NCBI GenBank assembly: GCA_031279155.1
Contig: JAITJB010000184.1
Span: 1-7,976, forward strand
Direction: 5' to 3'
DNA: 7,976 nucleotides
Origin: Deltaproteobacteria bacterium
GTDB lineage: Bacteria > Desulfobacterota > Desulfarculia > Adiutricales > Adiutricaceae
In this document: one piece after another, positions 1-5,892 of the stretch
How positions within the stretch are numbered: position 1 is the stretch's first letter
Layout: each line of letters begins with the position of its first letter
Translations under genes and position numbers: made by a program
The notes under the pieces: generated by a model
What the model saw: the letters and a program-made list of their open reading frames with translations, nothing else
Told to the model about the DNA's origin: nothing
Databases searched by the model: none

Positions 1-32
1 CGCCTCTTACTGGGACGCAGAAGGAGCAGTGA
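1..32 (+). CDS. 3' end of an upstream gene, probably nuoM (partial)
   Basis: Only about nine codons of this gene are in the window. The reading frame beginning at base 3 reads PLTGTQKEQ and stops with TGA at 30-32, which shares one base with the ATG of nuoN at 32 (TGATG). Such stop-start overlaps are typical of translationally coupled neighbours in nuo operons, where nuoM usually lies directly before nuoN. The identity as NuoM is inferred from gene order alone; the nine residues carry no diagnostic motif. Confidence 0.35.
   Translation, partial: PLTGTQKEQ
21..26 (+). promoter_or_regulatory. Ribosome binding site that decides the nuoN start
   Basis: AAGGAG lies 5 bases before the ATG at 32 but only 2 bases before the GTG at 29. 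The usual spacing favours the ATG, giving a protein one residue shorter than the longest reading. The site sits inside the last codons of the upstream gene, fitting translational coupling. Confidence 0.7.
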
Positions 33-1483
33 TGGACAACCTAAACTTCTCACTAGTCCGCCTAGCTCCCGAGGCCGTCTTCTTGGCCCTGGCTTTAATT
101 TTAATGGCCGGGTCAATGCTCAAAAACGGGGCCTTACAAAAGCTCATTATTAAGCTCTGCCCCTTTGGGGCCATAGCCGCCGCCATTTTGTCGGCCTGTT
201 CGCTTAGCGCCCCGCCCACTGACATGTTTTTTGGCGGCTACCGCCTGGACGGCTTAAGCCAGTTTTTTAAAGTCCTAGTTGCCCTCGGCTACTTAGTTGC
301 TTGGTTTAATACTCTTAGCCAAACGACGGTTGAAGACGTTCTTAAGCCCGACTATTATCTGTTTTTAACTCTCTCAGCCTTTGGCTTATTGGTTTTGTCA
401 TCAGCCGCCGAACTGGTAGCTATTTACCTAGCCATGGAGCTTTCCTCTTATTCGCTCTATATCTTAATCCCGGCCCGCACTCGCTCGAAAGAGGCGGCTG
501 AGGCCGGCCTAAAATACATCCTCTTCGGGGCGGCGGCTACCGCTCTAGCTCTCTACGGGCTATCGATGATCATAGCTTCCCAAGGAGGCACGGTTATCGC
601 CCTCTTATCGGGAAAAGCTTGGGCCCTCCCCGACAACATCTTAGCCGTAGCCGGGCTCACTTTATTTTTAGGCGGCATGTTTTTTAAGCTGGCCCTCTTT
701 CCCTTTCATTTTTGGTGCCCCGACGTCTACCAGGGAACGGGTAACGAGACGGCAGCTTACGTGGCTACCCTCCCCAAATTAGGGGCGGTCATTGTTTTAA
801 TCCGCTTAGCCGCCATATTTGGGCCCTCGCAGCCCATAACCACGACCTTAGCCGTTTTAGCCGCCTGCTCGGTTACCTACGGAAATCTCTGCGCCCTAGC
901 CCAAAAGGACTTAAAGCGCATGCTAGGGTTTTCATCGGTAGCTCACGCCGGTTACATATTAGTTGGCTTAGTATCTGGTACAGCTGAGGGCTTAGCGGCG
1001 GCGGCCTTCTACGCCATGGCCTACGTCCTTATGAACCTACTTTGCTTTTGGGTCATAGCTAGGATTTCTACTGATGGCCGAAATCTCACCTACGATGACT
1101 TAAACGGCTTATCAGTTAAGTCGCCTTATTTAGCCTTATCTCTTTTGGCTGCGGCCTTTTCTCTAGTAGGACTTCCGCCCACGGTCGGCTTTATCGGTAA
1201 ACTTTGGCTCATCACCTCAGCTTGGGGCCACGGCTACGATTGGCTGGTTATCGTGGTCTGCGTTAACACGGCTATCGCCATCTTCTACTATCTATCTCTA
1301 GTAAGACACGCTTACTCAGAAGAGGTTATCGTAAAATACGGCGCCCAAAGCCCACAATTAGATAAGAGCTTATTAAGTCAGGTGGGCGCCGTTGTTTTAG
1401 CCTTACTAGTCGTCCTTTTGGGAGTTCTACCTAGCCCGGTCTACGGACTTCTCCTTATGGCGGCTAAGGTCTTAACTAGCTAA
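32..1483 (+). CDS. nuoN: NADH-quinone oxidoreductase subunit N (NuoN)
   Basis: This is a polytopic inner-membrane subunit of respiratory complex I, one of the three antiporter-like subunits (with NuoL and NuoM) that translocate protons while electrons pass to quinone. The 483-residue product (from ATG 32) has the family's usual length and is almost entirely hydrophobic helices. Residues that align with the proton-path residues known from E. coli NuoN are present: Glu136 in AMELSSYSLYIL, Lys219 in FFKLALFPFHFW, Lys249 in ATLPK and Lys390 in GFIGKLW. The motif FHFWCPDVYQG (about 225-235) and the broken-helix segment GLPPTVGFIGK (380-390) are diagnostic of the family. It overlaps the preceding gene by one base and is followed after 23 bases by a small zinc-finger gene, so it looks like the last subunit gene of a nuo operon. 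No truncation or frameshift is seen. Confidence 0.96.
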   Translation: MDNLNFSLVRLAPEAVFLALALILMAGSMLKNGALQKLIIKLCPFGAIAAAILSACSLSAPPTDMFFGGYRLDGLSQFFKVLVALGYLVAWFNTLSQTTVEDVLKPDYYLFLTLSAFGLLVLSSAAELVAIYLAMELSSYSLYILIPARTRSKEAAEAGLKYILFGAAATALALYGLSMIIASQGGTVIALLSGKAWALPDNILAVAGLTLFLGGMFFKLALFPFHFWCPDVYQGTGNETAAYVATLPKLGAVIVLIRLAAIFGPSQPITTTLAVLAACSVTYGNLCALAQKDLKRMLGFSSVAHAGYILVGLVSGTAEGLAAAAFYAMAYVLMNLLCFWVIARISTDGRNLTYDDLNGLSVKSPYLALSLLAAAFSLVGLPPTVGFIGKLWLITSAWGHGYDWLVIVVCVNTAIAIFYYLSLVRHAYSEEVIVKYGAQSPQLDKSLLSQVGAVVLALLVVLLGVLPSPVYGLLLMAAKVLTS

Positions 1484-1506
1484 AATACTTTTAACTAGGT
1501 ACAAAT

Positions 1507-1737
1507 ATGGCTGTCGGTTGGGCCGGTGACGGGGCCGTCACCCAGCAGATTTTAGATTCCATTGATGATGCGGTCGAAAGGGCTCGCCAGAACCTTCCCA
1601 GCGGGCCTGGACTGACCGAATGCGAAGAATGCGGGGAGAGTATCGATGAAAGAAGGCGAGAGGCTCTCAAAGGTGTGAGGCTGTGCTTAAACTGCCAGAG
1701 GGAAAAAGAGAAAAATCAAAAACTTCGCTCTCTATAA
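1507..1737 (+). CDS. DksA/TraR-type C4 zinc-finger protein (YbiI-like)
   Basis: The product is a 76-residue soluble protein. Its N-terminal half is helical and polar, with a GWAGDGAVTQQILDSI segment (4-19) that resembles the start of the E. coli YbiI family. A four-cysteine zinc site follows: CEEC at 39-42 and CLNC at 60-63, separated by a basic linker with RRREAL. The family is related to DksA and TraR, which bind in the secondary channel of RNA polymerase. Short members such as this lack the long coiled coil of DksA, and their function is poorly known. The ATG has only a weak TAGGT upstream, six bases before it. It starts 23 bases after nuoN with no terminator between, so it is probably co-transcribed with the nuo genes. 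The C-terminal tail is highly charged (REKEKNQK). Confidence 0.85.
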   Translation: MAVGWAGDGAVTQQILDSIDDAVERARQNLPSGPGLTECEECGESIDERRREALKGVRLCLNCQREKEKNQKLRSL

Positions 1738-1878
1738 CCGCCGGGGCAGTAATGTTTGTAGGGCAGCATATTTGGATTTAATAAACATGCTATTTGGAAA
1801 ATGAACTACTAGGTTATGAGGATGGCGCTGAGAGGTACAAAACAACAACACTTCACTCATTGGTTTGGTTGATCGGTG

Positions 1879-1971
1879 GCTATGGCAACGAGGCTAGTTG
1901 CTCCCATAGCGGTTGTGACCCAGAGCAGTCCGGTTGAAGCCGTTAGGATCGCCGGACTTTTTCTTTATTTT
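1879..1971 (+). ncRNA. Candidate structured RNA ending in an intrinsic terminator
   Basis: The 190 bases after the zinc-finger gene have no convincing reading frame but do have ordered structure. An interrupted hairpin pairs GCTATGG (1879-1885) with CCATAGC (1904-1910) and, inside it, CAAC (1886-1889) with GTTG (1897-1900). It is followed after 16 bases by the terminator stem at 1927-1958. The segment could be a small RNA, or simply the 3' end of the nuo transcript. I do not recognise a known riboswitch or RNA family, and no clear promoter is visible just upstream. Confidence 0.3.
1927..1970 (+). terminator. Intrinsic terminator, + strand
   Basis: AGTCCGG (1927-1933) pairs perfectly with CCGGACT (1952-1958) around an 18-base loop, and a T-rich run TTTTTCTTTATTTT follows at once. 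The large loop is less typical, but some internal pairing is possible. It is the first good terminator after nuoN and the zinc-finger gene and probably ends that transcript. Confidence 0.65.
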
Positions 1972-1992
1972 CCACTGTAAACATCTCTTGTG

Positions 1993-2097
1993 AGAGTGTT
2001 TAGCCGATAAACTCTCTAGCTTGGAAGGTGGACGACGATATGTCGACGCCATCGACACATACTATTAATAAGTCGATTTTCCAAAAAAAAAATCGAC
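1993..2097. repeat. Cluster of palindromes, several centred on TCGA
   Basis: Three inverted repeats lie in about 100 bases. The first pairs AGAG-T-GTTTA (1993-2002) with TAAAC-T-CTCT (2008-2017), with one mismatch. The second is TGTCGA (2041-2046) with TCGACA (2052-2057). The third is GTCGATTTT (2072-2080) with AAAATCGAC (2089-2097). The last lies just past the stop of the Fic fragment and might have served as its terminator, although the T-run falls in the loop on the minus strand. The TGTCGA palindrome has the size of a repressor operator. Function unknown. Confidence 0.4.
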
Positions 2098-2117
2098 ACG
2101 TCGTAACCCCATCTTCT

Positions 2118-2498
2118 CTATTGCGCAAGAATGTCGATAAGGGCGGGGTGTTTATAAATCGTCTCCCTACCGCGTTTTTCTCCCATGAGTATGCCAATTT
2201 TTTCGAGTTCTTTTAGATAAGTCGACGCGCTCTGGTGTTTCGCTATGCCAGCCTCAGTCAGAAACGATATTTTGCAGTAAGGCTGGCTCAATAAGAGTTC
2301 CACCAGCTCTTTTGAATAAATCTTTGGCACCCTTTCCTTGCACAGCATGACCGTCTCGTCAAACAAACGCCGGATCGCCTCGATTCGATCTGTCGTCCAA
2401 AGGGCTGTTTCCAAAACGCCTTTGAGTAAATACAAAATCCAAGGCTCCCATTGGCTTTTTTCGGTGACGTTTCTCATTAGGCCGTAGTAGTCGTTCTT
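2118..2498 (-). pseudogene. Fic-family protein, C-terminal remnant
   Basis: The readable frame gives about 127 residues that match the C-terminal part of Fic/DOC-type proteins. These are the end of the Fic helical domain (KNDYYGLMRNVTEKSQWEPW) and then the winged-helix region with IYSKELVELLLSQPYCKI, LTEAGIAKHQSASTYLKEL and a final GRETIY. Fic proteins transfer AMP or related groups to target proteins through an HPFxxGNGR motif. That motif and the whole N-terminal half are absent: upstream of KNDYY the frame loses similarity and soon meets stops. A Met (ATG at 2477) lies inside the conserved block, so it is not a genuine start. The fragment is therefore a decayed 3' end and is catalytically dead. 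The family call rests on recalled sequence patterns, not on a search. Confidence 0.75.
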
Positions 2499-2614
2499 CG
2501 TAAGGCGATGTCCTCCATGGTGAGCTGTTACGCGAAATAGCGCCGCATATCATGCCGGCGGAAGTTTTCGATCTTAGTGACTCCAACAAAGCTATCCATG
2601 CCTTCTTCACGCTT
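2480..2614 (-). pseudogene. Unrecognised coding fragment with an in-frame stop
   Basis: On the minus strand a short frame reads KREEG, then MDSFVGVTKIENFRRHDMRRYFA (from 2599) to a TAA at 2530-2528. It continues in frame as QLTMEDIALRR before another stop at 2479-2477. The composition (charged, with a helical look and a plausible hydrophilic motif IENFRRHDMRRYF) reads like true protein rather than a chance frame, and it continues sensibly through the stop. It partly overlaps the Fic remnant in another frame near 2480-2498, so one of the two must have suffered a deletion or frameshift there. I do not recognise the family. Confidence 0.35.
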
Positions 2615-2632
2615 TTAAGTATACCGCTTGAC

Positions 2633-2806
2633 TTAGGGGATGGGAATACCAACGCGTTCCTCCAAGAGATACACGAAGGGGTGGGATTTTACACTGCTTA
2701 ATAGTTCTCCCACAATATTGACAATCTCAATGCGCATAATACTTTCGTAAGACGGGCCATAACTGAGAAGATTGATGCTGCCGTACCAGATGATTCCAAG
2801 CCCGCC
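2633..2806 (-). pseudogene. Phospholipase D/HKD-type nuclease or helicase tail (remnant)
   Basis: A 57-residue frame bounded by stops reads GIIWYGSINLLSYG followed by ESIMRIEIVNIVGELL and ends in a TAA at 2635-2633. The pattern WYGSINLLS...ESIMRI is typical of the second half of a PLD-like nuclease domain, often at the end of DEAD/DEAH-type helicases in defence or mobile loci. The N-terminal catalytic half, with its first HKD motif, is missing. The upstream stop (2809-2807) lies at the edge of the intron-like segment. The call is from motif pattern and is moderately sure. Confidence 0.55.
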
Positions 2807-2809
2807 TTA

Positions 2810-3109
2810 GGGCGGTATTGTGCTCTCTACACATGAAACGCTACCTACTCGATGAGTTTTCCACTACCATCACTCCACCCTTCCCCGAAGTTCGTCCCTC
2901 TGGTCCTATGGTTTCTTTTGACTTCTCCTGATTGAAAATCATGTTACCATAATCCCGTCCACTTTCGTGGCCCTCGGGGAGTTCTCCCATAGGCGGGCGT
3001 TACTCAGATTTCACCTCGCGGTGGATAACTTCCTTTGGCTACGGTTCCTACAGCCAAGTCCGGTAGAGCGCGTTTCAGCGCCACGATTAAGCGCCCATGC
3101 CGGGCACAC
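2810..3109 (-). mobile_element. Group IIC intron, 5' remnant (domain I)
   Basis: Read on the minus strand, the segment opens with GTGTGCCCGGCATGGG (3109 to 3094). As I remember it, this is the same as the first 16 bases of the well-studied Oceanobacillus iheyensis group IIC intron. Further in are elements expected of domain I: a CACC-GCGA-GGTG hairpin (3023-3012) followed by AAATCTGA, and a CCAC-GAAA-GTGG hairpin (2970-2959). These two have GNRA tetraloops. A CCGCC-CTAA-GGCGG hairpin lies at 2815-2802. Group IIC introns characteristically insert just after intrinsic terminators in the same orientation. Here the 5' end lies one base after the T-run of the cydAB terminator, exactly as expected. 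No reverse transcriptase frame, domain V or domain VI is visible, so the element is truncated and cannot splice or move. The inner boundary near 2810 is approximate. Confidence 0.65.
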
Positions 3110-3110
3110 C

Positions 3111-3143
3111 AAAAAACCCGGTCCGGATTTACCCCGGACCGGG
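3111..3143 (-). terminator. Intrinsic terminator of the cydAB operon
   Basis: CCCGGTCCGG (3117-3126) and CCGGACCGGG (3134-3143) form a perfect 10-bp GC-rich stem with a 7-base loop. On the minus strand it is followed immediately by six Ts (3116-3111). It lies 57 bases past the cydB stop and is one of the strongest terminators in the window. It is also the apparent target site of the intron remnant next to it. Confidence 0.9.
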
Positions 3144-3199
3144 CCTTTTGCGTTCGATCTAAGAGAGGCTAATCGCTTAGCTACCCTGTTTAAGATAAA

Positions 3200-4240
3200 T
3201 TAACTATCGCTGTTGATGATCCAGGCCATCTTCTTATGGGCCCAGATCTGATAGGCGATAACTGTGGGCACAAAGATTATGGCCACCACCAACATGATGG
3301 TCAAGGTCTTTGGGGTTGAAGAGGCGTTCATGATGTTTAAGTGCGCAGTTTCCGAAATCCTTGAGGGTACGAGGTTGGGGAACATGCCCATTACCCCGGT
3401 TAGGGTCAAGGTTAAAATGCCGCCGCAAGATGATAGTAAGGCTTTGCCGGGGCTATTTTTAAAATACATCTCATAGCCCGAGAGCAAAAATAGGACGGCG
3501 CACAATAGAGGCAGAGCCAAAAGGAGCGGCGAACTAAAGTAGTTTTTGTAGAGACCGGCGAAGGCGAAGGTCAAAACCACGTAGACTAAAAAGACCAGTA
3601 AAAAGATTGGCCAGGTGGCCTTGGCCATGTAGAAGGCCTTGTTGTGCAGATCGCCTTCGGTGCGCCAAGTTAGATACAGAGCTCCGTGGACCAAGAACAT
3701 CAAGACAAACAGCACCCCGCCTAAGAGAGCGTAGGGGTGGAGTAAGTTAATAATGTTACCTTGGAACATGTGGAAGTTCTGAGTGGTATCAAAGACAATG
3801 GGTAGACCTCTAAAGAGGTTTGAGAAGGCCACGCCCAAAAGGACGGTGGCCAATAAGCTACCAATAAAAACAAAGGCGTCACAGATGATCCTAAACCAGC
3901 GGTTGTCCCACTGGAACCTCAGTTCCGTGGCCACGCCGCGGAGGATGAGGCAGAACAATAGGATCATCAGGGGGCTGTAAAGAGTGGAAAACAAAACGGC
4001 ATAGGCTAACGGGAAGGCCGCGAAGGTCACCCCGCCAGCTGTGATCAGCCAAACCTCGTTACCGTCCCAAAACGGGCCAGTCACCCGGTACATGGCCGAG
4101 CGCTCCCGATCGCTAGAGGCGCCGATGAGGGGCATCCACATGGAGATGCCAAAATCGTAGCCGTCAAGGACAAAGTAAACGCCCCAGAGCACTCCCCACA
4201 GAATGAACCAGATTACCGATAAAACCCACGACGATTCCAT
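3200..4240 (-). CDS. cydB: Cytochrome bd quinol oxidase subunit II (CydB)
   Basis: CydB is the integral-membrane partner of CydA in cytochrome bd, which reduces O2 to water with quinol as donor and has high oxygen affinity. The 346-residue product shows the conserved N-terminus with DGYDFGISMW (26-35), the GPFWDGNEVWLITAGG block (55-70) with Trp58 and Asp59 at the place of the E. coli proton-channel Asp58, and RGVATELRFQ (101-110). Multiple hydrophobic helices run to the end. It is slightly shorter than the E. coli protein (379). GGAGGA lies 5 bases before the ATG, and the gene starts 20 bases after cydA. No small cydX-like frame lies between its stop and the terminator at 3143-3111. Confidence 0.97.
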   Translation of the reverse strand: MESSWVLSVIWFILWGVLWGVYFVLDGYDFGISMWMPLIGASSDRERSAMYRVTGPFWDGNEVWLITAGGVTFAAFPLAYAVLFSTLYSPLMILLFCLILRGVATELRFQWDNRWFRIICDAFVFIGSLLATVLLGVAFSNLFRGLPIVFDTTQNFHMFQGNIINLLHPYALLGGVLFVLMFLVHGALYLTWRTEGDLHNKAFYMAKATWPIFLLVFLVYVVLTFAFAGLYKNYFSSPLLLALPLLCAVLFLLSGYEMYFKNSPGKALLSSCGGILTLTLTGVMGMFPNLVPSRISETAHLNIMNASSTPKTLTIMLVVAIIFVPTVIAYQIWAHKKMAWIINSDS

Positions 4241-4260
4241 GACGTTCCTCCAAAGGCCTC

Positions 4261-5583
4261 TTAGGCGTAGTGCTTGGCGATTTTGCCGGGACCTTGGATA
4301 GCGGCCCGGATCATCAAAATGAAGCCGGTGATGGTGATCAGAGCGTAAATACCAGCCATAGCCCCCAAGGTAGCGAAGATCTGGTACCAGTCCACAGGTG
4401 GGCTGCCGGCCAAGGCCGTCTTCATCTCACCGAAGACCACCCATGGTTGACGACCGATCTCGGTGACCATCCATCCGAGCTCGGCGGCCACGTATGGCAC
4501 AGGGATCAAGATGATGTAGACCCATAGCCCCCAACCGAGACTGGGCACAAACCCTTTGATTATGAACGTCAAAATGGCTACAGCCAATAGAATGCAACCT
4601 AAGCCGACCATGAGCCTAAAGGAGACAAAGACCGGAAAGACTGGCGGACGCTCGTCTGGCGGGATTTTGTCGAAGCCAACGATTTCGGTATCAAAACTAT
4701 TGCCGGCAAAAAAGCTCAGCATGCCAGGCACCGGTAGGGCCTCAACGAGGTTGCCATCGCTGTTGATGTTTGGGATGGTCAAAAGGTTCATGGGGGCGTT
4801 AGTTTGGGTCACCCAAACCGACTCCATAGCTGCGAACTTGGACTTTTGGTGTTCAGCCGTCACCTGACCTAATTGGTGGCCGCTAACCGCAACGCCTACT
4901 GTGGCAATGAGAGCCAGTAATGAGACGTGCCTGAAGGCCTGGTGGAAGAATTCCACGTGCTTGCCCCAAAAGAAGTGCCAAGCGCAGATGCCCATGACCA
5001 AAAAGGAAGCCAAGACGAAGGCGCACAAGACGGTATGAAAGTACATGTGCCAGCCGTAGGTGTTGGTTAAAACAGCTGTGAAACTCTCAAGCTGAGCCAC
5101 GCCGTTTACTAACTTGTAGCCGACAGGGTGCTGCATAAAGCCGTTAGCCAGTAAGATCCACAGAGCTGAAATCGTGGAAGCGATGGCCACTAGCCAGATA
5201 GAAACACAGTGGAGCTTTTTGGGGATCTTCTCCCAACCAAAAGCCCAGATAGCGATAAAGGTGGACTCCAAAAAGAAGGAGACCGTGGCCTCGATGGCCA
5301 GAAGCGAGCCGAAGATGTCACCAACGAACTTGGAGTAGATAGCCCAATTGGTGCCGAACTGAAACTCCAAGGCGATTCCAGTGACCACGCCTAAAACGAA
5401 GTTGATCAAAAAAATGCGGCCCCAGAATTTGGCCTGAAGTTTGTAAGACTCATCCCCTGTTTTGACATACTTTGTTTCCATCCACGCAATGAAGAAGGAA
5501 AGCCCGATGGTCAATGGGACGAAGAAAAAGTGGACGATGGTGGCCAGGGCGAACTGCAACCTGGAGAGAATTACAGGATCCAT
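4261..5583 (-). CDS. cydA: Cytochrome bd quinol oxidase subunit I (CydA)
   Basis: CydA binds the three hemes (b558, b595, d) and oxidises quinol at the periplasmic side. The 440-residue product keeps the functional residues known from E. coli: His18 (near VHFFFVPLTIG), Glu98 and Glu106 in AIEATVSFFLEST, His183 in YFHTV and Met325 in FRLMVG as heme ligands or channel residues, and GRQPW at 377-381. In the Q-loop, Lys249 and Glu254 in KFAAMES match the quinol-contacting pair. At 440 residues it is well short of the E. coli protein (522), because it has the short form of the Q-loop. GGAGG lies 6 bases before the ATG. It is the first gene of a two-gene operon with its own promoter at 5754-5726 and a leader of about 136 bases. 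Such enzymes in anaerobes are generally linked to O2 scavenging; that role is inferred here. Confidence 0.97.
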   Translation of the reverse strand: MDPVILSRLQFALATIVHFFFVPLTIGLSFFIAWMETKYVKTGDESYKLQAKFWGRIFLINFVLGVVTGIALEFQFGTNWAIYSKFVGDIFGSLLAIEATVSFFLESTFIAIWAFGWEKIPKKLHCVSIWLVAIASTISALWILLANGFMQHPVGYKLVNGVAQLESFTAVLTNTYGWHMYFHTVLCAFVLASFLVMGICAWHFFWGKHVEFFHQAFRHVSLLALIATVGVAVSGHQLGQVTAEHQKSKFAAMESVWVTQTNAPMNLLTIPNINSDGNLVEALPVPGMLSFFAGNSFDTEIVGFDKIPPDERPPVFPVFVSFRLMVGLGCILLAVAILTFIIKGFVPSLGWGLWVYIILIPVPYVAAELGWMVTEIGRQPWVVFGEMKTALAGSPPVDWYQIFATLGAMAGIYALITITGFILMIRAAIQGPGKIAKHYA

Positions 5584-5655
5584 CAGGTGCCTCCACGCTG
5601 AGGTAAAAAGTGGTCAGTCTGGAAAATACAAAAACGCAAGATCCAGTCTAGTCAG

Positions 5656-5695
5656 CCAACCCGCAAAATGTCAAAACTAATCAGACACGGGTTGG
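5656..5695 (-). promoter_or_regulatory. Inverted repeat in the cydAB leader
   Basis: CCAACCCG (5656-5663) and CGGGTTGG (5688-5695) are perfect 8-base inverted copies separated by 24 bases. They fall inside the predicted cydAB 5' untranslated region, roughly 25-65 bases after the likely transcription start and about 70 bases before the cydA ribosome binding site. They could form an RNA hairpin or be two half-sites for a DNA-binding regulator. No known redox-operator sequence was recognised. Confidence 0.4.
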
Positions 5696-5725
5696 TTCAA
5701 AAAACAAAGCGTTCCAATTAATAGA

Positions 5726-5754
5726 AGTATAAGGAGTTTTGAGCCGGGCGTCAA
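5726..5754 (-). promoter_or_regulatory. Sigma70-type promoter of cydAB
   Basis: On the minus strand TTGACG (5754-5749) and TATACT (5731-5726) are separated by exactly 17 bases. Each hexamer departs from consensus at one base. The start of transcription should fall near 5719, giving a leader of about 136 bases before the cydA ATG. Confidence 0.75.
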
Positions 5755-5841
5755 CCATAAAAGCTTGAACCGAGCCCCTAGTGAACGCCAATGAAATATC
5801 TTGACGTTTAGGTTCATGATTGACTGTTAAAAGTAATATTT

Positions 5842-5862
5842 GCTATATTAACACAATATAGC
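5842..5862 (-). terminator. Possible terminator hairpin downstream of pfk
   Basis: GCTATATT (5842-5849) and AATATAGC (5855-5862) form a perfect 8-bp stem with a 5-base loop, 30 bases after the pfk stop. The stem is AT-rich and on the minus strand is followed only by AAATATTACTTTT, so as a terminator it is weak. It may instead be an operator palindrome. No other terminator is visible between pfk and the cydAB promoter. Confidence 0.4.
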
Positions 5863-5892
5863 CATTTGCAAGAAAAAACCTAACTTATTATT

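Noticed and set aside
29..31. GTG as the nuoN start
   Set aside because: Only 2 bases separate it from AAGGAG; the ATG at 32 has normal spacing and the overlapping stop-start arrangement.
1882..1980. A 32-codon + strand frame starting at ATG 1882
   Set aside because: It runs through both arms and the T-run of the terminator; translation and termination there are hard to reconcile, and the peptide shows no recognised toxin or leader pattern.
2359..2652. A 97-residue minus-strand frame
   Set aside because: It overlaps the Fic and PLD remnants in another frame, and those frames carry the recognisable motifs.
2841..2990. A 49-codon minus-strand frame (ATG 2990, stop 2841)
   Set aside because: It lies wholly inside the group IIC intron-like segment, has no good ribosome binding site, and is better explained as structured intron RNA read by chance.
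3144..3199. A cydX-like small subunit gene after cydB
   Set aside because: No start codon with a hydrophobic frame lies between the cydB stop and the terminator on the minus strand.
2967..3203. A 78-residue + strand frame
   Set aside because: It runs antisense through the intron remnant and the cydAB terminator and has arginine- and proline-rich composition typical of a chance frame.
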